The notes beneath the pieces were generated by a model. The model was not told the DNA's origin. It worked only from the letters and a program-made list of their open reading frames with translations, and did not search any database. A stretch of DNA of 64,000 nt from positions 1,736,001 through 1,800,000 of the forward strand of contig JACJYN010000002.1 in the NCBI GenBank assembly GCA_020636095.1, written 5' to 3'. Below are positions 8,840-18,400 of the stretch, one piece after another. Source of the stretch: Lewinellaceae bacterium (GTDB lineage: Bacteria > Bacteroidota > Bacteroidia > Chitinophagales > Saprospiraceae). The translations under genes and the position numbers were made by a program. Each line of letters begins with the position of its first letter. The first letter of the stretch is position 1.

Positions 8840-9220
8840 ATGCAGCCATTAACCATCCTTTTGTTAGAAGACGACCCCGTCATCGCCCTCGCCCTGAAAA
8901 CCACGCTGGAGTTGGACGGGTTCAAGGTGCTGTGCACCAGTCATCCGGCCGAAACCATTCGCTTGTGCAGCCAGCAGTTGCCTGATCTTGTTATCCTCAA
9001 TTTTCACCAAAAACACGAGCAGGACGGCATGGCGCTCGCCCGCCTGCTGCGCACCCGCTACCTGGCCGCCACCCTGCTGTCTACGGGCGCCCGGCCGCAA
9101 GACCTGGCTCGGTCTGAGGACTTTTACGCCGGGCAGGAGGTGCTCTTCAAGCCCTTTACCCGCCGGCAGTTGCAGGAGGCGATCGGCAGGCTGGCCATTC
9201 AAATAGGTCCGGCCACTTAA
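8840..9220 (+). CDS. Stand-alone receiver-domain protein lacking the phospho-acceptor Asp
   Basis: 126 residues, all receiver domain. The acidic pair (EDD, 10-12), the Ser81-Thr82 position and Lys104 in L-F-K-P-F are kept, but the beta-3 position that should be Asp is Asn54 (P-D-L-V-I-L-N-F). It therefore probably cannot be phosphorylated in the usual way, and may act as a constitutive or decoy partner. It resembles the 4587 receiver in length and in the D-G motif after beta-3. It is single, with no output domain, and its promoter carries the CTTCCCTGAAAA boxes. Confidence 0.8.
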   Translation: MQPLTILLLEDDPVIALALKTTLELDGFKVLCTSHPAETIRLCSQQLPDLVILNFHQKHEQDGMALARLLRTRYLAATLLSTGARPQDLARSEDFYAGQEVLFKPFTRRQLQEAIGRLAIQIGPAT

Positions 9221-9244
9221 TACTACTTTGTTACCTTAAATCTC

Positions 9245-9342
9245 ATTTCCCGCTAAGTTTCGCGAAGGTTTCGCTAAGTCTCGCGAAGTACACCGGCTCC
9301 TTTGCGAGCATTTGCGGGCCCTCTGCGAGCCTTTGCGGGAAA
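9245..9342. repeat. Solo copy of the TTTCCCGC...GCGGGAA palindrome
   Basis: A ~98-bp imperfect palindrome of the same family as 7228-8213, with CGCGAAG variants in the left arm. A short tail copy of the right end (GCCTTTGCGGGAAC) follows at 9351-9364. Confidence 0.85.
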
Positions 9343-9381
9343 CCATGTGAGCCTTTGCGGGAACCCCACGAGCTGGGGGGG

Positions 9382-9479
9382 ATTTCCCGTTAAGTTTCGC
9401 GAAGGTTTCGCTAAGTCTCGCGAAGTACGCCGGCTCCTTTGCGAGCCTTTGCGGGCCCTCTGCGAGCCTTTGCGGGAAA
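9382..9479. repeat. Solo copy of the TTTCCCGC...GCGGGAA palindrome
   Basis: Nearly the same as the 9245 copy and in direct orientation, ~137 bp downstream. Together they look like an incipient tandem array in front of the 9506 promoter boxes. Confidence 0.85.
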
Positions 9480-9505
9480 CCACTACGGGAACCCCCTTCC
9501 AACCC

Positions 9506-9593
9506 CTTCCCTGAAAAAAACACTTCCTTCCCTGGCCAATCCCGGCTCTTCCCTGAAAAAAGTGGCGTGGCGCCGCTGCGCTACCTAAGTTTG
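9506..9593 (+). promoter_or_regulatory. Promoter with three 21-bp-spaced CTTCCCTG boxes and a TAAGTTTG -7 element
   Basis: Boxes start at 9506 (CTTCCCTGAAAA), 9527 (CTTCCCTGGCCA, degenerate) and 9548 (CTTCCCTGAAAA); both steps are exactly 21 bp. TAAGTTTG at 9586-9593 matches the Bacteroidota -7 consensus TAnnTTTG and starts 38 bp after the last box, as in the 8768 promoter. It drives the TonB-like gene at 9652 after a ~55-nt leader. Confidence 0.7.
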
Positions 9594-9651
9594 TTTCATC
9601 ATTCAAAACAAAACACTTCATCCTTATTCATCCATCAAAAAAGATCATCCA

Positions 9652-10125
9652 ATGAAAAACCCAGTCATTTCCACCGTTATCATTCTTATCTGTTTCGCAT
9701 TCAACCTGCAGGCGCAGCCAACCGAAATGATCGCCGTAAATACCAGTGTGCCCATCACCCAACTCGAACCTTTATCCCAAAACGGCCCGCAAAATGCCCT
9801 CTATATAAAAAGGCAGGCGCCGAACGCTCCGGTTGCAATGAAAGCCGCCCGCTTCGAAGGTTTGCAGGCATACGTAGCCGCCCACCTTTCCTACCCGAGA
9901 GCGGCAAGGGAAAACAACATTGAAGGCACGGTAAAGGTGCTGGTCCAATTATCTCCGGAAGGGAACGTCCTGGGCGCCCGCGTCGTGCAATCCCTCGGCT
10001 ACGGCTGCGACGATGCCGCCCTCAAAATGGCGCTGAACATGCCCCGCTGGACGCCCGCCACGTGCAACGGCGCTCCGATACCGGCGGAGATCGTGGTGCC
10101 GGTGGCCTTTCAGCTTGCTTTATAA
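9652..10125 (+). CDS. Secreted TonB C-terminal-domain (energy transducer-like) protein
   Basis: 157 residues: a signal peptide (~1-22, ending N-L-Q-A-Q), a ~45-residue linker, then a TonB_C fold (~65-157) with L-S-Y-P-R-A-A-R-E, the E-G-T-V-K-V strand, the V-V-Q-S-L-G-Y-G-C-D motif and the terminal V-P-V-A-F-Q-L. There is a signal peptide rather than an N-terminal membrane anchor, so it is a periplasmic TonB-like module, not a classical ExbBD-linked TonB. Such small proteins are frequent in Bacteroidota; partners are unknown. Regulated by the boxes at 9506. Confidence 0.85.
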   Translation: MKNPVISTVIILICFAFNLQAQPTEMIAVNTSVPITQLEPLSQNGPQNALYIKRQAPNAPVAMKAARFEGLQAYVAAHLSYPRAARENNIEGTVKVLVQLSPEGNVLGARVVQSLGYGCDDAALKMALNMPRWTPATCNGAPIPAEIVVPVAFQLAL

Positions 10126-10152
10126 CATCGCGAACCGGGGGACGGCCCGCCA

Positions 10153-10222
10153 TGTCCGATTTCTCCACCTTTTTGGCTGAAAAGTCCACCCCATTGTCCG
10201 ATCTGTCCACTTTATTGGCTGA
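10153..10222 (+). promoter_or_regulatory. Pair of 28-bp direct repeats 42 bp apart upstream of adhesin 1
   Basis: TGTCCGATTT..TTGGCTGA at 10153-10180 recurs at 10195-10222 with a few differences; the 42-bp period is twice 21. The repeats end ~100 bp before the adhesin start. TGTCCGG direct repeats 21 bp apart also occur at 24358/24379. A plausible activator site; the factor is unknown. Confidence 0.45.
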
Positions 10223-10324
10223 TAAATGGGAATGCCCGGGCCTGTTCCGGCCTTATTTTGAAACGTGTGGAATAAATACAAAAGCGCCGGATCTTCCCGG
10301 CCGTCATTTCAAATCAAATCCATC

Positions 10325-13300
10325 ATGAAAACCATCCTCAACCAACACTTCATGAGAAGTTTCTTTTTGATCTGCTTTTCTTTTTTCCTATGCGCGCAGG
10401 CGTCGGCCGTCATCCGCTATGTCAAGCAGGGCGGAAGCGGCGCGGGCGACGGCTCCTCCTGGGCCAATGCCTCCGGCAACCTGCAGGCGATGATCGACGC
10501 CTCCTCCTCCGGGGATGAGGTCTGGGTGGCGGCCGGCATCTATAAGCCTACTTCCGGCACGGACCGCACCGTTTCCTTTGTGATGAGAAATGGTGTCGCT
10601 ATCTACGGCGGCTTTCCCAATGCTGGCGATCCCGGCATGGCGCAACGGGACTGGGTAGTCAACGTAACGACGCTGAGTGGCGACCTGAACGGCAACGACG
10701 GGCCGGGCTTCGTCAACATTCAAGAAAACAGCTACCACGTGATCTTCAATAACAACAATGGCCTGAACAACACCGCCATCCTCGACGGTTTTACCATCAG
10801 CGGGGGAAATGCCGAATATAATCCTTCGGACCCCTCCTTTGAGCCGGAGAATGAATACGGCGGCGGCATGTATAACGCCTCTTCTTCCCCGACGATCGCC
10901 AATTGCACCTTCTCCGGGAATTATGGCGTTTTCGGCGGCGGCATGTACAATACCGATTCCTCCCCGGCCCTGACAAACTGCTCCTTTTCCGGGAATGGGT
11001 CGACAGATGGAGGCGGAATGCTCAACGAAGACGCCTCCTCTCCAGGCCTGGCCGGCTGCGATTTTATCAACAACACCTCAGCCGGCGGAACCGGCGGGAT
11101 GGCGAATTACTCTTCCGCCTCTCCGGCCCTTACCGCCTGTCTGTTTTCCGGCAATTCGGGAGCATTCGGCGGCGGCATGTACAATACCGACAATGCTCCC
11201 ACCCTGGCCAACTGCATTTTTTTCGGCAATACGGCTACTGGTTACAATGGCGGCGGCATGTACAATTCCGCCTCTTCCCCTGCCTTGTTCAACTGCACAT
11301 TTTACGGCAACTCCACAACATTCAACGGCGGGGGGATAGCCAATGAGAACGCTTCTTCTCCAACTGTAACCAACTGCATATTCTGGGGCAACGGCACTAG
11401 TATCTTCAATGACAACAGCACTTCCGCCGTCACCTACTCCATCGTGCAGCAGGCCAGCGGGGTATACCCCGGCGCGGGCAACCTCAACGAAGATCCCCTT
11501 TTCGTCGACGCCGCCAACGGCAACCTCCGCCTCCAGCCCTGCTCCCCGGCCATCGACGCCGGTGATAATGCTGCCGTACCCGCCGGCATTACGGCCGACT
11601 TCGGCGGTTATGCCCGCCTTTTCAACGCCACCGGCTCCAGCACGGTGGACATGGGGGCTTTCGAGTACCAATCCAGCTACGATGCCTGCACTGCTTGTCT
11701 GGCCTCGGGCAATATCCTGTACGTCAAGGCCAATGCCTCGGGCAACAACGACGGCTCCTCCTGGGCGGATGCCTTCAACGGCCTGAAGGAGGCCCTGGCC
11801 CTGGCCGCTTCCTGCCCGAATGTAACGGAGATATGGGTGGCGGAGGGCACGTACAAGCCTACCTCCGGTACGGACCGCAACCTTTCTTTTTCAATGCAAA
11901 ACGGCGTAGCCATCTACGGCGGCTTCCCCAATACCGGCGCCCCCACTTTTGCGGACCGGGACTGGGCGGCGCATGAGACTATTCTCAGCGGCGACATCGG
12001 CACGCCGGGCGATAATAGCGACAACAGCATTCATATTATCAGTAACAGCAACCTCGATGCTTCGGCAGTCCTCGACGGCTTCACCCTGAGCGGCGGCAAC
12101 GCCAATGGCTTTTCTATCCCAACCCAGGAGGGCGGAGCCATAGTCAACCAGCAATCCAGCCCGACCATCAACAATTGTACATTTATCAACAATTTCGGCG
12201 CCCGCAACGGTGCTGCCGTCATGAATGCGACCAACTGCTCGCCCGTATTCACCAACTGCCTGTTCACCCAAAATACCAATGGCGGGGCAGGCGATGGGGT
12301 AATTTTTGACTATAACGGCGGTGGCAGCCTGCTCATCAACTGCACCCTCAGCGGCAACAGCACCCGTAATGCCGTATTGGGTAACTTCTTTAACGCCAGC
12401 ACGCAGGTGCAAAACTGCATCCTGTGGAACAATAGCAACAATAACTTTTTTGGCGACTTCACCATCAGCCACTCTATCGTGCAGGGGGGCTTTCCGGCAG
12501 GTACAAATATTCTGGATGAAGACCCGCTTTTCGTGGATGCCGCCAACGGCGATCTGCGCCTGCGGGAATGTTCCCCGGCTATTGATGCGGGGGACAATGC
12601 GGCTAATTCCAGTTCGCTCGGCCTCGATGGCAATCCCCGGGTATTCAATGCTACCGGCGCGGCCACTATTGACTTAGGTGCTTATGAATACCCTTCCAGC
12701 TTTGATTTTGCATCAAGCTGCACCATCCTTTACGTCAATGACGATGCCAGCGGCAATAACGATGGCTCTTCCTGGACGGATGCCTTCAACGACCTGCAGA
12801 ATGCGCTAAACCAGGCCAGGAACAATCCGAGCATCAATCAAATCTGGGTAGCGGAAGGGACGTACAAGCCTACGAGTACCAGCGACCGTACGGTTTCCTT
12901 TTCTATGGTTAATGGCGTGGGTCTTTATGGCGGTTTTCCCGGCCTGCCAGGGCAGGAAGGTGATTTTAGTGTACGGGATTGGGCGGCGAACGAGACTGTG
13001 CTCAGTGGTGATATTGGCACGGTAGGAGTCAATACAGATAATAGCTACCGGGTAATTAATAACCATGGCGGAGGTTTAGACAACACTGCCATCCTGAATG
13101 GTTTTATCATACAGGATGCTTACAATCCTAATTTAGGTAATGGCAGTCAAGGCGGCGGGATCCGAAACACCGATGCCTCGCCTTTATTCCTTAACTGTAT
13201 CATACGAAATAACTTTTCCAACTCAAATGGCGGCGGTCTTTATACTAGCAATGCTTCGCCCACTTTTGTGAACTGTATATTCGCTAATAATATAGCAGGA

Positions 13301-15472
13301 AACCATGGTGGTGGCGCATATGTTGAAGTTGGCACTTTCACATTCACTAATTGTGTATTTTATGGGAATTCCTCGCAATCAGGCACTCCTGGAGGATTAA
13401 GCAGTAATTTAAGAAACACAGAAGTGCTTGTAACAAATTCTATACTATGGAGTAACTTTTCGGGGAACCAAGCCCCATCCTCCTCCGCCCAAATAGAATT
13501 TGACAATGGAGCATTAATGCCAACCTTAAGTCACTCCATCGTACAAGGCGGCTACGCTCCCTGCACCGACTGCCCCGGCGGCGATGGGAATGTTGACCCC
13601 TTCTTCGTGGATGCCGCCAACGGCAACCTGCGCCTGCAGGAATGTTCCCCGGCTATTGATGCGGGTGATAATGCGGCAGTACCATCCGGCATCATGGCCG
13701 ACCTGGACGGCGCCCCCCGTTTTTTCAATAATGGCACGGTGGACCTGGGGGCTTATGAATATCAGAGTGCGCCGGCCCCGATTCCGGCAGCACCGCCCTT
13801 TACGGCCGATAACGGGCTGCATTTCGACGGCATAGACGATTGTGTCGAGATCTTCGAATGCGGAGCGGCGCCGCTCGCCAATGGCGGCGATGCCATTACC
13901 ATAGAGTATTGGTTTAAGGGTACGAGCAACCAATCTGCCGTACGTTTCCAACTGGATAACAACACCTATGTCGTAGCCGGCTGGAACGGGTTGCATATCC
14001 TCTCCAACGACGGCGGCCTCAATGGGATCGCTGTCGGCGCAGCCGCTACCGACGGCGCCTGGCACCACGTCGCCATGGCCTGGCAACGCAATACCGCCAA
14101 CGGCTTCAGGTCCTACCTCGACGGGCGCCTGGTGGAACAGCGCAACTCCAGCGATACCCCCCTGCCGGCCATCGCTACGGGCATGTACCTCGGTGCGCTC
14201 AACGGCACTTCGGAATTCATGAACGGTACACTGGATGAAGTGCGCATCTGGAACGTGGCGCGCACCCAGGCAGAGATACAGGCGGGAATCTGTAATGGCG
14301 TGACCGCTCCGCAGGAAAATCTGTTAGTCCATTATACATTCGACCACGGCACTGCTAATGGCGACAACACCGGCATCAACACCCTTGCCAATAGTGCAGG
14401 CAGTGCCTACGCCGGCGTACTCCATAACTTCGCTCTCAGCGGCAATAGTTCTAACTGGACGGAGGGCAAAGTGATCCCTACTGTGCCTATCCGCTACGTC
14501 AAAGCAGGCGGCACAGGTGACGGCACTTCCTGGGTAAATGCTTCCGGTGATTTGCAGGCAATGATAAATACTTGTAATGTCGAACAGGTCTGGGTGGCAG
14601 CAGGCACCTACAAGCCTACCTCCGGCAACGACCGCAGCATTTCTTTTGTGATGAAAAACGGCGTAGCTATCTACGGCGGCTTCCCGAACACCGGCGACCC
14701 CGACTTTACAAACCGGGATTGGGTAGCCCACGAAACCATCCTCAGTGGGGATTTGAATAATGATGATGACATCACTGGCTCCGGCAGTACATTGAGCATT
14801 ACTAATAATGAGGAGAATAGCTATCATGTTATTTTAAATAATCAAAACGGCTTGGATAATACTGCCGTACTCGATGGCTTCACTATCACGGGTGGCAATG
14901 CGAATACTAACCCATTGTCAGATTTTTTAAACTCTAGAGGCGGCGGGATGTACAACGATTCCTCCTCCCCGATGGTGGTCAACTGCACCTTCTCCGGTAA
15001 TTCGACTAGCTTCGTAGGCGGCGGCGGGATGTACAACAACAATTCCTCTCCGACAGTTACTAACTGCACCTTCTCCGGTAATTCGGCTAGCTTCGGAGGA
15101 GGCGGCGGGATGTACAACAACAACGAATTCTCCTCTCCGCTGGTGACCAACTGCATCTTCTCCGGCAATTCGGCTCGCTTCGAGGGCGGTGGGATGTTAA
15201 ACTTCACTTTATCCTCCCCTGTGGTGACCAACTGCACCTTCTCCGGTAATTCGGCTGGCACAATAGGCGGTGGAATGTACAACGACCTCTGCGAGCCGAC
15301 GGTGACCAACTGTATTTTTTGGGATAACGGTAATGAAATAACAAATGAGAGTGGTGCTACTCCCACCGTCACCTACTCTATTGTACAAGGCGGCTACACC
15401 CCCTGCACTGACTGTCCCGGCGGCGATGGCAATGTATGTCACTCTTCACCGACCCAACCAACGGCGACCTGA
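10325..15472 (+). CDS. Adhesin 1, N-terminal fragment: parallel beta-helix / choice-of-anchor Q repeats with a LamG domain
   Basis: Starts at the ATG of MKTILNQHFMRSFF with a signal peptide (~1-28). It contains four ~330-residue modules (starting near 10410, 11715, 12730, 14490). Each begins with a Y-V-K/N-D-D-A-S-G-N-N-D-G-S-S-W segment, runs through Pmp-like beta-helix repeats (GGGMYN, C-x-F-S-G-N-S) and ends in S-P-A-I-D-A-G-D and D-L-G-A-Y-E-Y (choice-of-anchor Q type). A concanavalin/LamG-like domain (F-D-G-I-D-D-C-V-E-I, D-G-A-W-H-H-V-A-M) lies at ~13800-14290. The frame ends at 15472, but the true continuation is the +1-shifted frame from ~15436: comparison with sister modules shows one missing base near 15436. 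A surface-exposed adhesin is inferred. Confidence 0.85.
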   Translation: MKTILNQHFMRSFFLICFSFFLCAQASAVIRYVKQGGSGAGDGSSWANASGNLQAMIDASSSGDEVWVAAGIYKPTSGTDRTVSFVMRNGVAIYGGFPNAGDPGMAQRDWVVNVTTLSGDLNGNDGPGFVNIQENSYHVIFNNNNGLNNTAILDGFTISGGNAEYNPSDPSFEPENEYGGGMYNASSSPTIANCTFSGNYGVFGGGMYNTDSSPALTNCSFSGNGSTDGGGMLNEDASSPGLAGCDFINNTSAGGTGGMANYSSASPALTACLFSGNSGAFGGGMYNTDNAPTLANCIFFGNTATGYNGGGMYNSASSPALFNCTFYGNSTTFNGGGIANENASSPTVTNCIFWGNGTSIFNDNSTSAVTYSIVQQASGVYPGAGNLNEDPLFVDAANGNLRLQPCSPAIDAGDNAAVPAGITADFGGYARLFNATGSSTVDMGAFEYQSSYDACTACLASGNILYVKANASGNNDGSSWADAFNGLKEALALAASCPNVTEIWVAEGTYKPTSGTDRNLSFSMQNGVAIYGGFPNTGAPTFADRDWAAHETILSGDIGTPGDNSDNSIHIISNSNLDASAVLDGFTLSGGNANGFSIPTQEGGAIVNQQSSPTINNCTFINNFGARNGAAVMNATNCSPVFTNCLFTQNTNGGAGDGVIFDYNGGGSLLINCTLSGNSTRNAVLGNFFNASTQVQNCILWNNSNNNFFGDFTISHSIVQGGFPAGTNILDEDPLFVDAANGDLRLRECSPAIDAGDNAANSSSLGLDGNPRVFNATGAATIDLGAYEYPSSFDFASSCTILYVNDDASGNNDGSSWTDAFNDLQNALNQARNNPSINQIWVAEGTYKPTSTSDRTVSFSMVNGVGLYGGFPGLPGQEGDFSVRDWAANETVLSGDIGTVGVNTDNSYRVINNHGGGLDNTAILNGFIIQDAYNPNLGNGSQGGGIRNTDASPLFLNCIIRNNFSNSNGGGLYTSNASPTFVNCIFANNIAGNHGGGAYVEVGTFTFTNCVFYGNSSQSGTPGGLSSNLRNTEVLVTNSILWSNFSGNQAPSSSAQIEFDNGALMPTLSHSIVQGGYAPCTDCPGGDGNVDPFFVDAANGNLRLQECSPAIDAGDNAAVPSGIMADLDGAPRFFNNGTVDLGAYEYQSAPAPIPAAPPFTADNGLHFDGIDDCVEIFECGAAPLANGGDAITIEYWFKGTSNQSAVRFQLDNNTYVVAGWNGLHILSNDGGLNGIAVGAAATDGAWHHVAMAWQRNTANGFRSYLDGRLVEQRNSSDTPLPAIATGMYLGALNGTSEFMNGTLDEVRIWNVARTQAEIQAGICNGVTAPQENLLVHYTFDHGTANGDNTGINTLANSAGSAYAGVLHNFALSGNSSNWTEGKVIPTVPIRYVKAGGTGDGTSWVNASGDLQAMINTCNVEQVWVAAGTYKPTSGNDRSISFVMKNGVAIYGGFPNTGDPDFTNRDWVAHETILSGDLNNDDDITGSGSTLSITNNEENSYHVILNNQNGLDNTAVLDGFTITGGNANTNPLSDFLNSRGGGMYNDSSSPMVVNCTFSGNSTSFVGGGGMYNNNSSPTVTNCTFSGNSASFGGGGGMYNNNEFSSPLVTNCIFSGNSARFEGGGMLNFTLSSPVVTNCTFSGNSAGTIGGGMYNDLCEPTVTNCIFWDNGNEITNESGATPTVTYSIVQGGYTPCTDCPGGDGNVCHSSPTQPTAT

Positions 15473-18400
15473 GCCTCCAGCAGTGCTCCCCCGCCATTGA
15501 TGCGGGCGACAACACAGCCAACAGCACTACTGAAGACCTGGCTGGTGCTGCCCGGAAAGTTGACGCAACAAGCCTCGGCACGGCTAACATCGACCTGGGA
15601 GCCTACGAGTACCAGTCCAGCTACAATGTCTGCATCGCCTGCCTGAACCTGGGCAACGTCTTCTATGTCAACGATGACGCTACCGGTAACAACGACGGCA
15701 GCTCCTGGACACATGCCTTTACCGATCTACAGCAAGCCCTTGCCCTTGCTGGACAATGCTCTAATGTGACGGAGATCTGGGTCGCCGCAGGCACCTACAA
15801 ACCCACATCCGGCGCCGATCGCAGCATTTCCTTTGTCATGCAAAACGGCGTGGCCATCTACGGCGGCTTTCCCGGCCTGCCGGGGCAGGAAGGCGACTTC
15901 AGCGTCCGGGACTGGACGGCGCATGAAACCATCCTCAGCGGCGATCTGAACGGGGACGACCAGCCGGGTTTTGTGAATAATGGGGAAAACAGCTTCCATG
16001 TTATTCATAACAACAATGGACTGAACAACACTGCCGTGCTGGACGGCTTTACCGTCAGTGGGGGAAATGCGAACGGGGGCACAACCAATGACTTCGGAGG
16101 TGGGATGCACAACAACAATAGCTCCCCCACGGTGGCCAACTGCGCTTTCTCCGGCAATTCGGCCACCAGCGGCGGCGGGATGAACAACAACAGTAGTAAC
16201 TCCCCCACCGTGTCCAACTGTATCTTCTCCGGCAATTCGGCGGCCAACTCCGGCGGCGGGATGTACAACGCCAATAGCTCCCCCACGGTGGCCAGCTGCG
16301 CCTTCTCCGGCAATTCGGCCGGCGGCGGCGGCGGGATGTTCAACAACGTCTATTCCAGCCCGGCGGTGATCAACTGCACCTTTTCCGGCGGAGGAATGGA
16401 AAACCTCTTCGATTCGAACCCGGCGGTGATCAACTGCACCTTTTTTGGTAATTCGACTGCCATTCAAAACTCCTTATCTTCCCGCCCGGCCGTAACCAAC
16501 TGCATCCTCTGGGACAACGACAGCGAAATAAGCAACTTTGAAAGCAACCCCACTGTCGCCCACTCCATCGTGCAGGGCGGCTACCCCGGCATAGGCAACC
16601 TCGACGAAGACCCGCTCTTCGTCGATGCCGCCGGCGGCGACTTCCGCCTGCAGCCCTGCTCCCCCGCCATCGACGCAGGCAACAATGCCGCCAACAATGA
16701 ACCCAAAGACCTGGCGGGCAATGGCCGCATCGTGGATGCCACCGGCAGCACGGCCATCGACCTGGGAGCCTACGAGTACCAGTCCAGCTATAATGCCTGC
16801 ACTGCCTGCCTGTCCTCGGGCAATATCATTTATGTCAATGACGATGCTTCCGGAGCAGGCAACGGAAAGGCCTGGGCCGACGCCTTCAACAACCTGCAGG
16901 ACGCCCTGGCCCTGGCCGCTTCCTGCCCGAATGTGACGGAGATCTGGGTGGCCGCCGGCACGTACAAGCCCGACCAGGGCGTGGGCTACGCGCCCGGCAA
17001 CCGCTCCCACTCTTTTGTGATGCAGAACAACCTCGCCATCTACGGCGGCTTTCCCGGCCTGCCGGGGCAGGAAGGCGACTTCAGCATCCGGGACTGGGCG
17101 GCGCATGAAACCATCCTCAGCGGGGATTTGAACGGGGACGACCAGCCGGGTTTTGTGAATAATGGGGAAAACAGCTTCCATGTTATCATAAACCACAATA
17201 ATGGCCTGAATAGCACTGCTGTGCTGGATGGTTTTGCTATTAGCGGGGGGAATGCGAATGGAGGAAGCTACCCAAATTATTACGGCGGCGGGATGTGCAA
17301 CATAGACTCCTCTCCGAAGATAACCAACTGTACTTTCGACGGAAATTCGGCAACCAGCCAGGGTGGAGGGATGTACAATGACTCCTCACCCCTGGAGATA
17401 ACTTACTGCACGTTCAGTGGAAACACGGCACTCATCAATGGTGGCGGGATCTGTAACGAGGAATCCTCCCTTTCCGTAGCCAACTGCATTTTCAGCGGGA
17501 ACTCTGCAAACCAAGGCGGGGGGATGTGCAATTTCTACGAGGCGCCCTCTATGACATTGACTAACTGCATCTTCAACGGGAATACGGCAAACAACGGCGG
17601 TGGGATGTACAACGAGGACGAATCCTCTCCGGCCTTAACCAATTGCACTTTCAGCGGGAACTCGGCAGGCAATAACGGTGGCGGGATGTACAACGATTAC
17701 TACTCCTCCCCGGTACTTGTCAACTGTATCCTCTGGGGCAACAGCAGCAATATTATTAACGACCTCTCCAGCGCTGCTACCGTCGCCCACTCCATCGTGC
17801 AGGGCGGCTACTCCCCCTGCGCCAACTGCCCCGGCGGCGACGGCAATGCAGATCCCCTCTTCGTCAGCCAGCCGCCCATCGGCCTGGGCATAACGGGCGA
17901 CCTGCGCCTCCAGCCCTGTTCCCCCGCTATAGACGCCGGCACGGCCGCCGGAGCGCCCGCCAACGACCTGGACGGCAATGCCCGCCCCTTCGACGCCGCC
18001 CCCAACGTGGCCGGCAATGTCGACATCGGGGCTTATGAATACCAGGGCTTAACCACCGCGCCGGTTGCCTCGTGCCAGAACATTACCGTACAGCTCGACG
18101 CCAACAACAGCGCCACCGTGGCCGCCAGCCAGGTGAACGACGGCAGCACCGGCTGCGGCCCGCTCAGCTTCCGGATCGGCGGGCAGGAAAGCCTGTCCTT
18201 CAGCTGCAGCGACGTAAGCGCACAGGCCGTTACCCTTACCGTTTCGGATTACTTCTCCAATACCGCTACCTGCTCGGCCACCATTACCGTGGCCGATGAC
18301 GATAACCCCTGCTGCGCCGCGCCGACAGCGGCCTGCAAGCCCTTCACGGCGGTGCTCGACGCCGGCGGTTCGGCTACGCTCACCGCCGGCGATGTGGACG

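Noticed and set aside
8840..9220. Conventional response regulator
   Set aside because: No output domain, and the phospho-acceptor position is Asn54, so the entry is described as a degenerate receiver.
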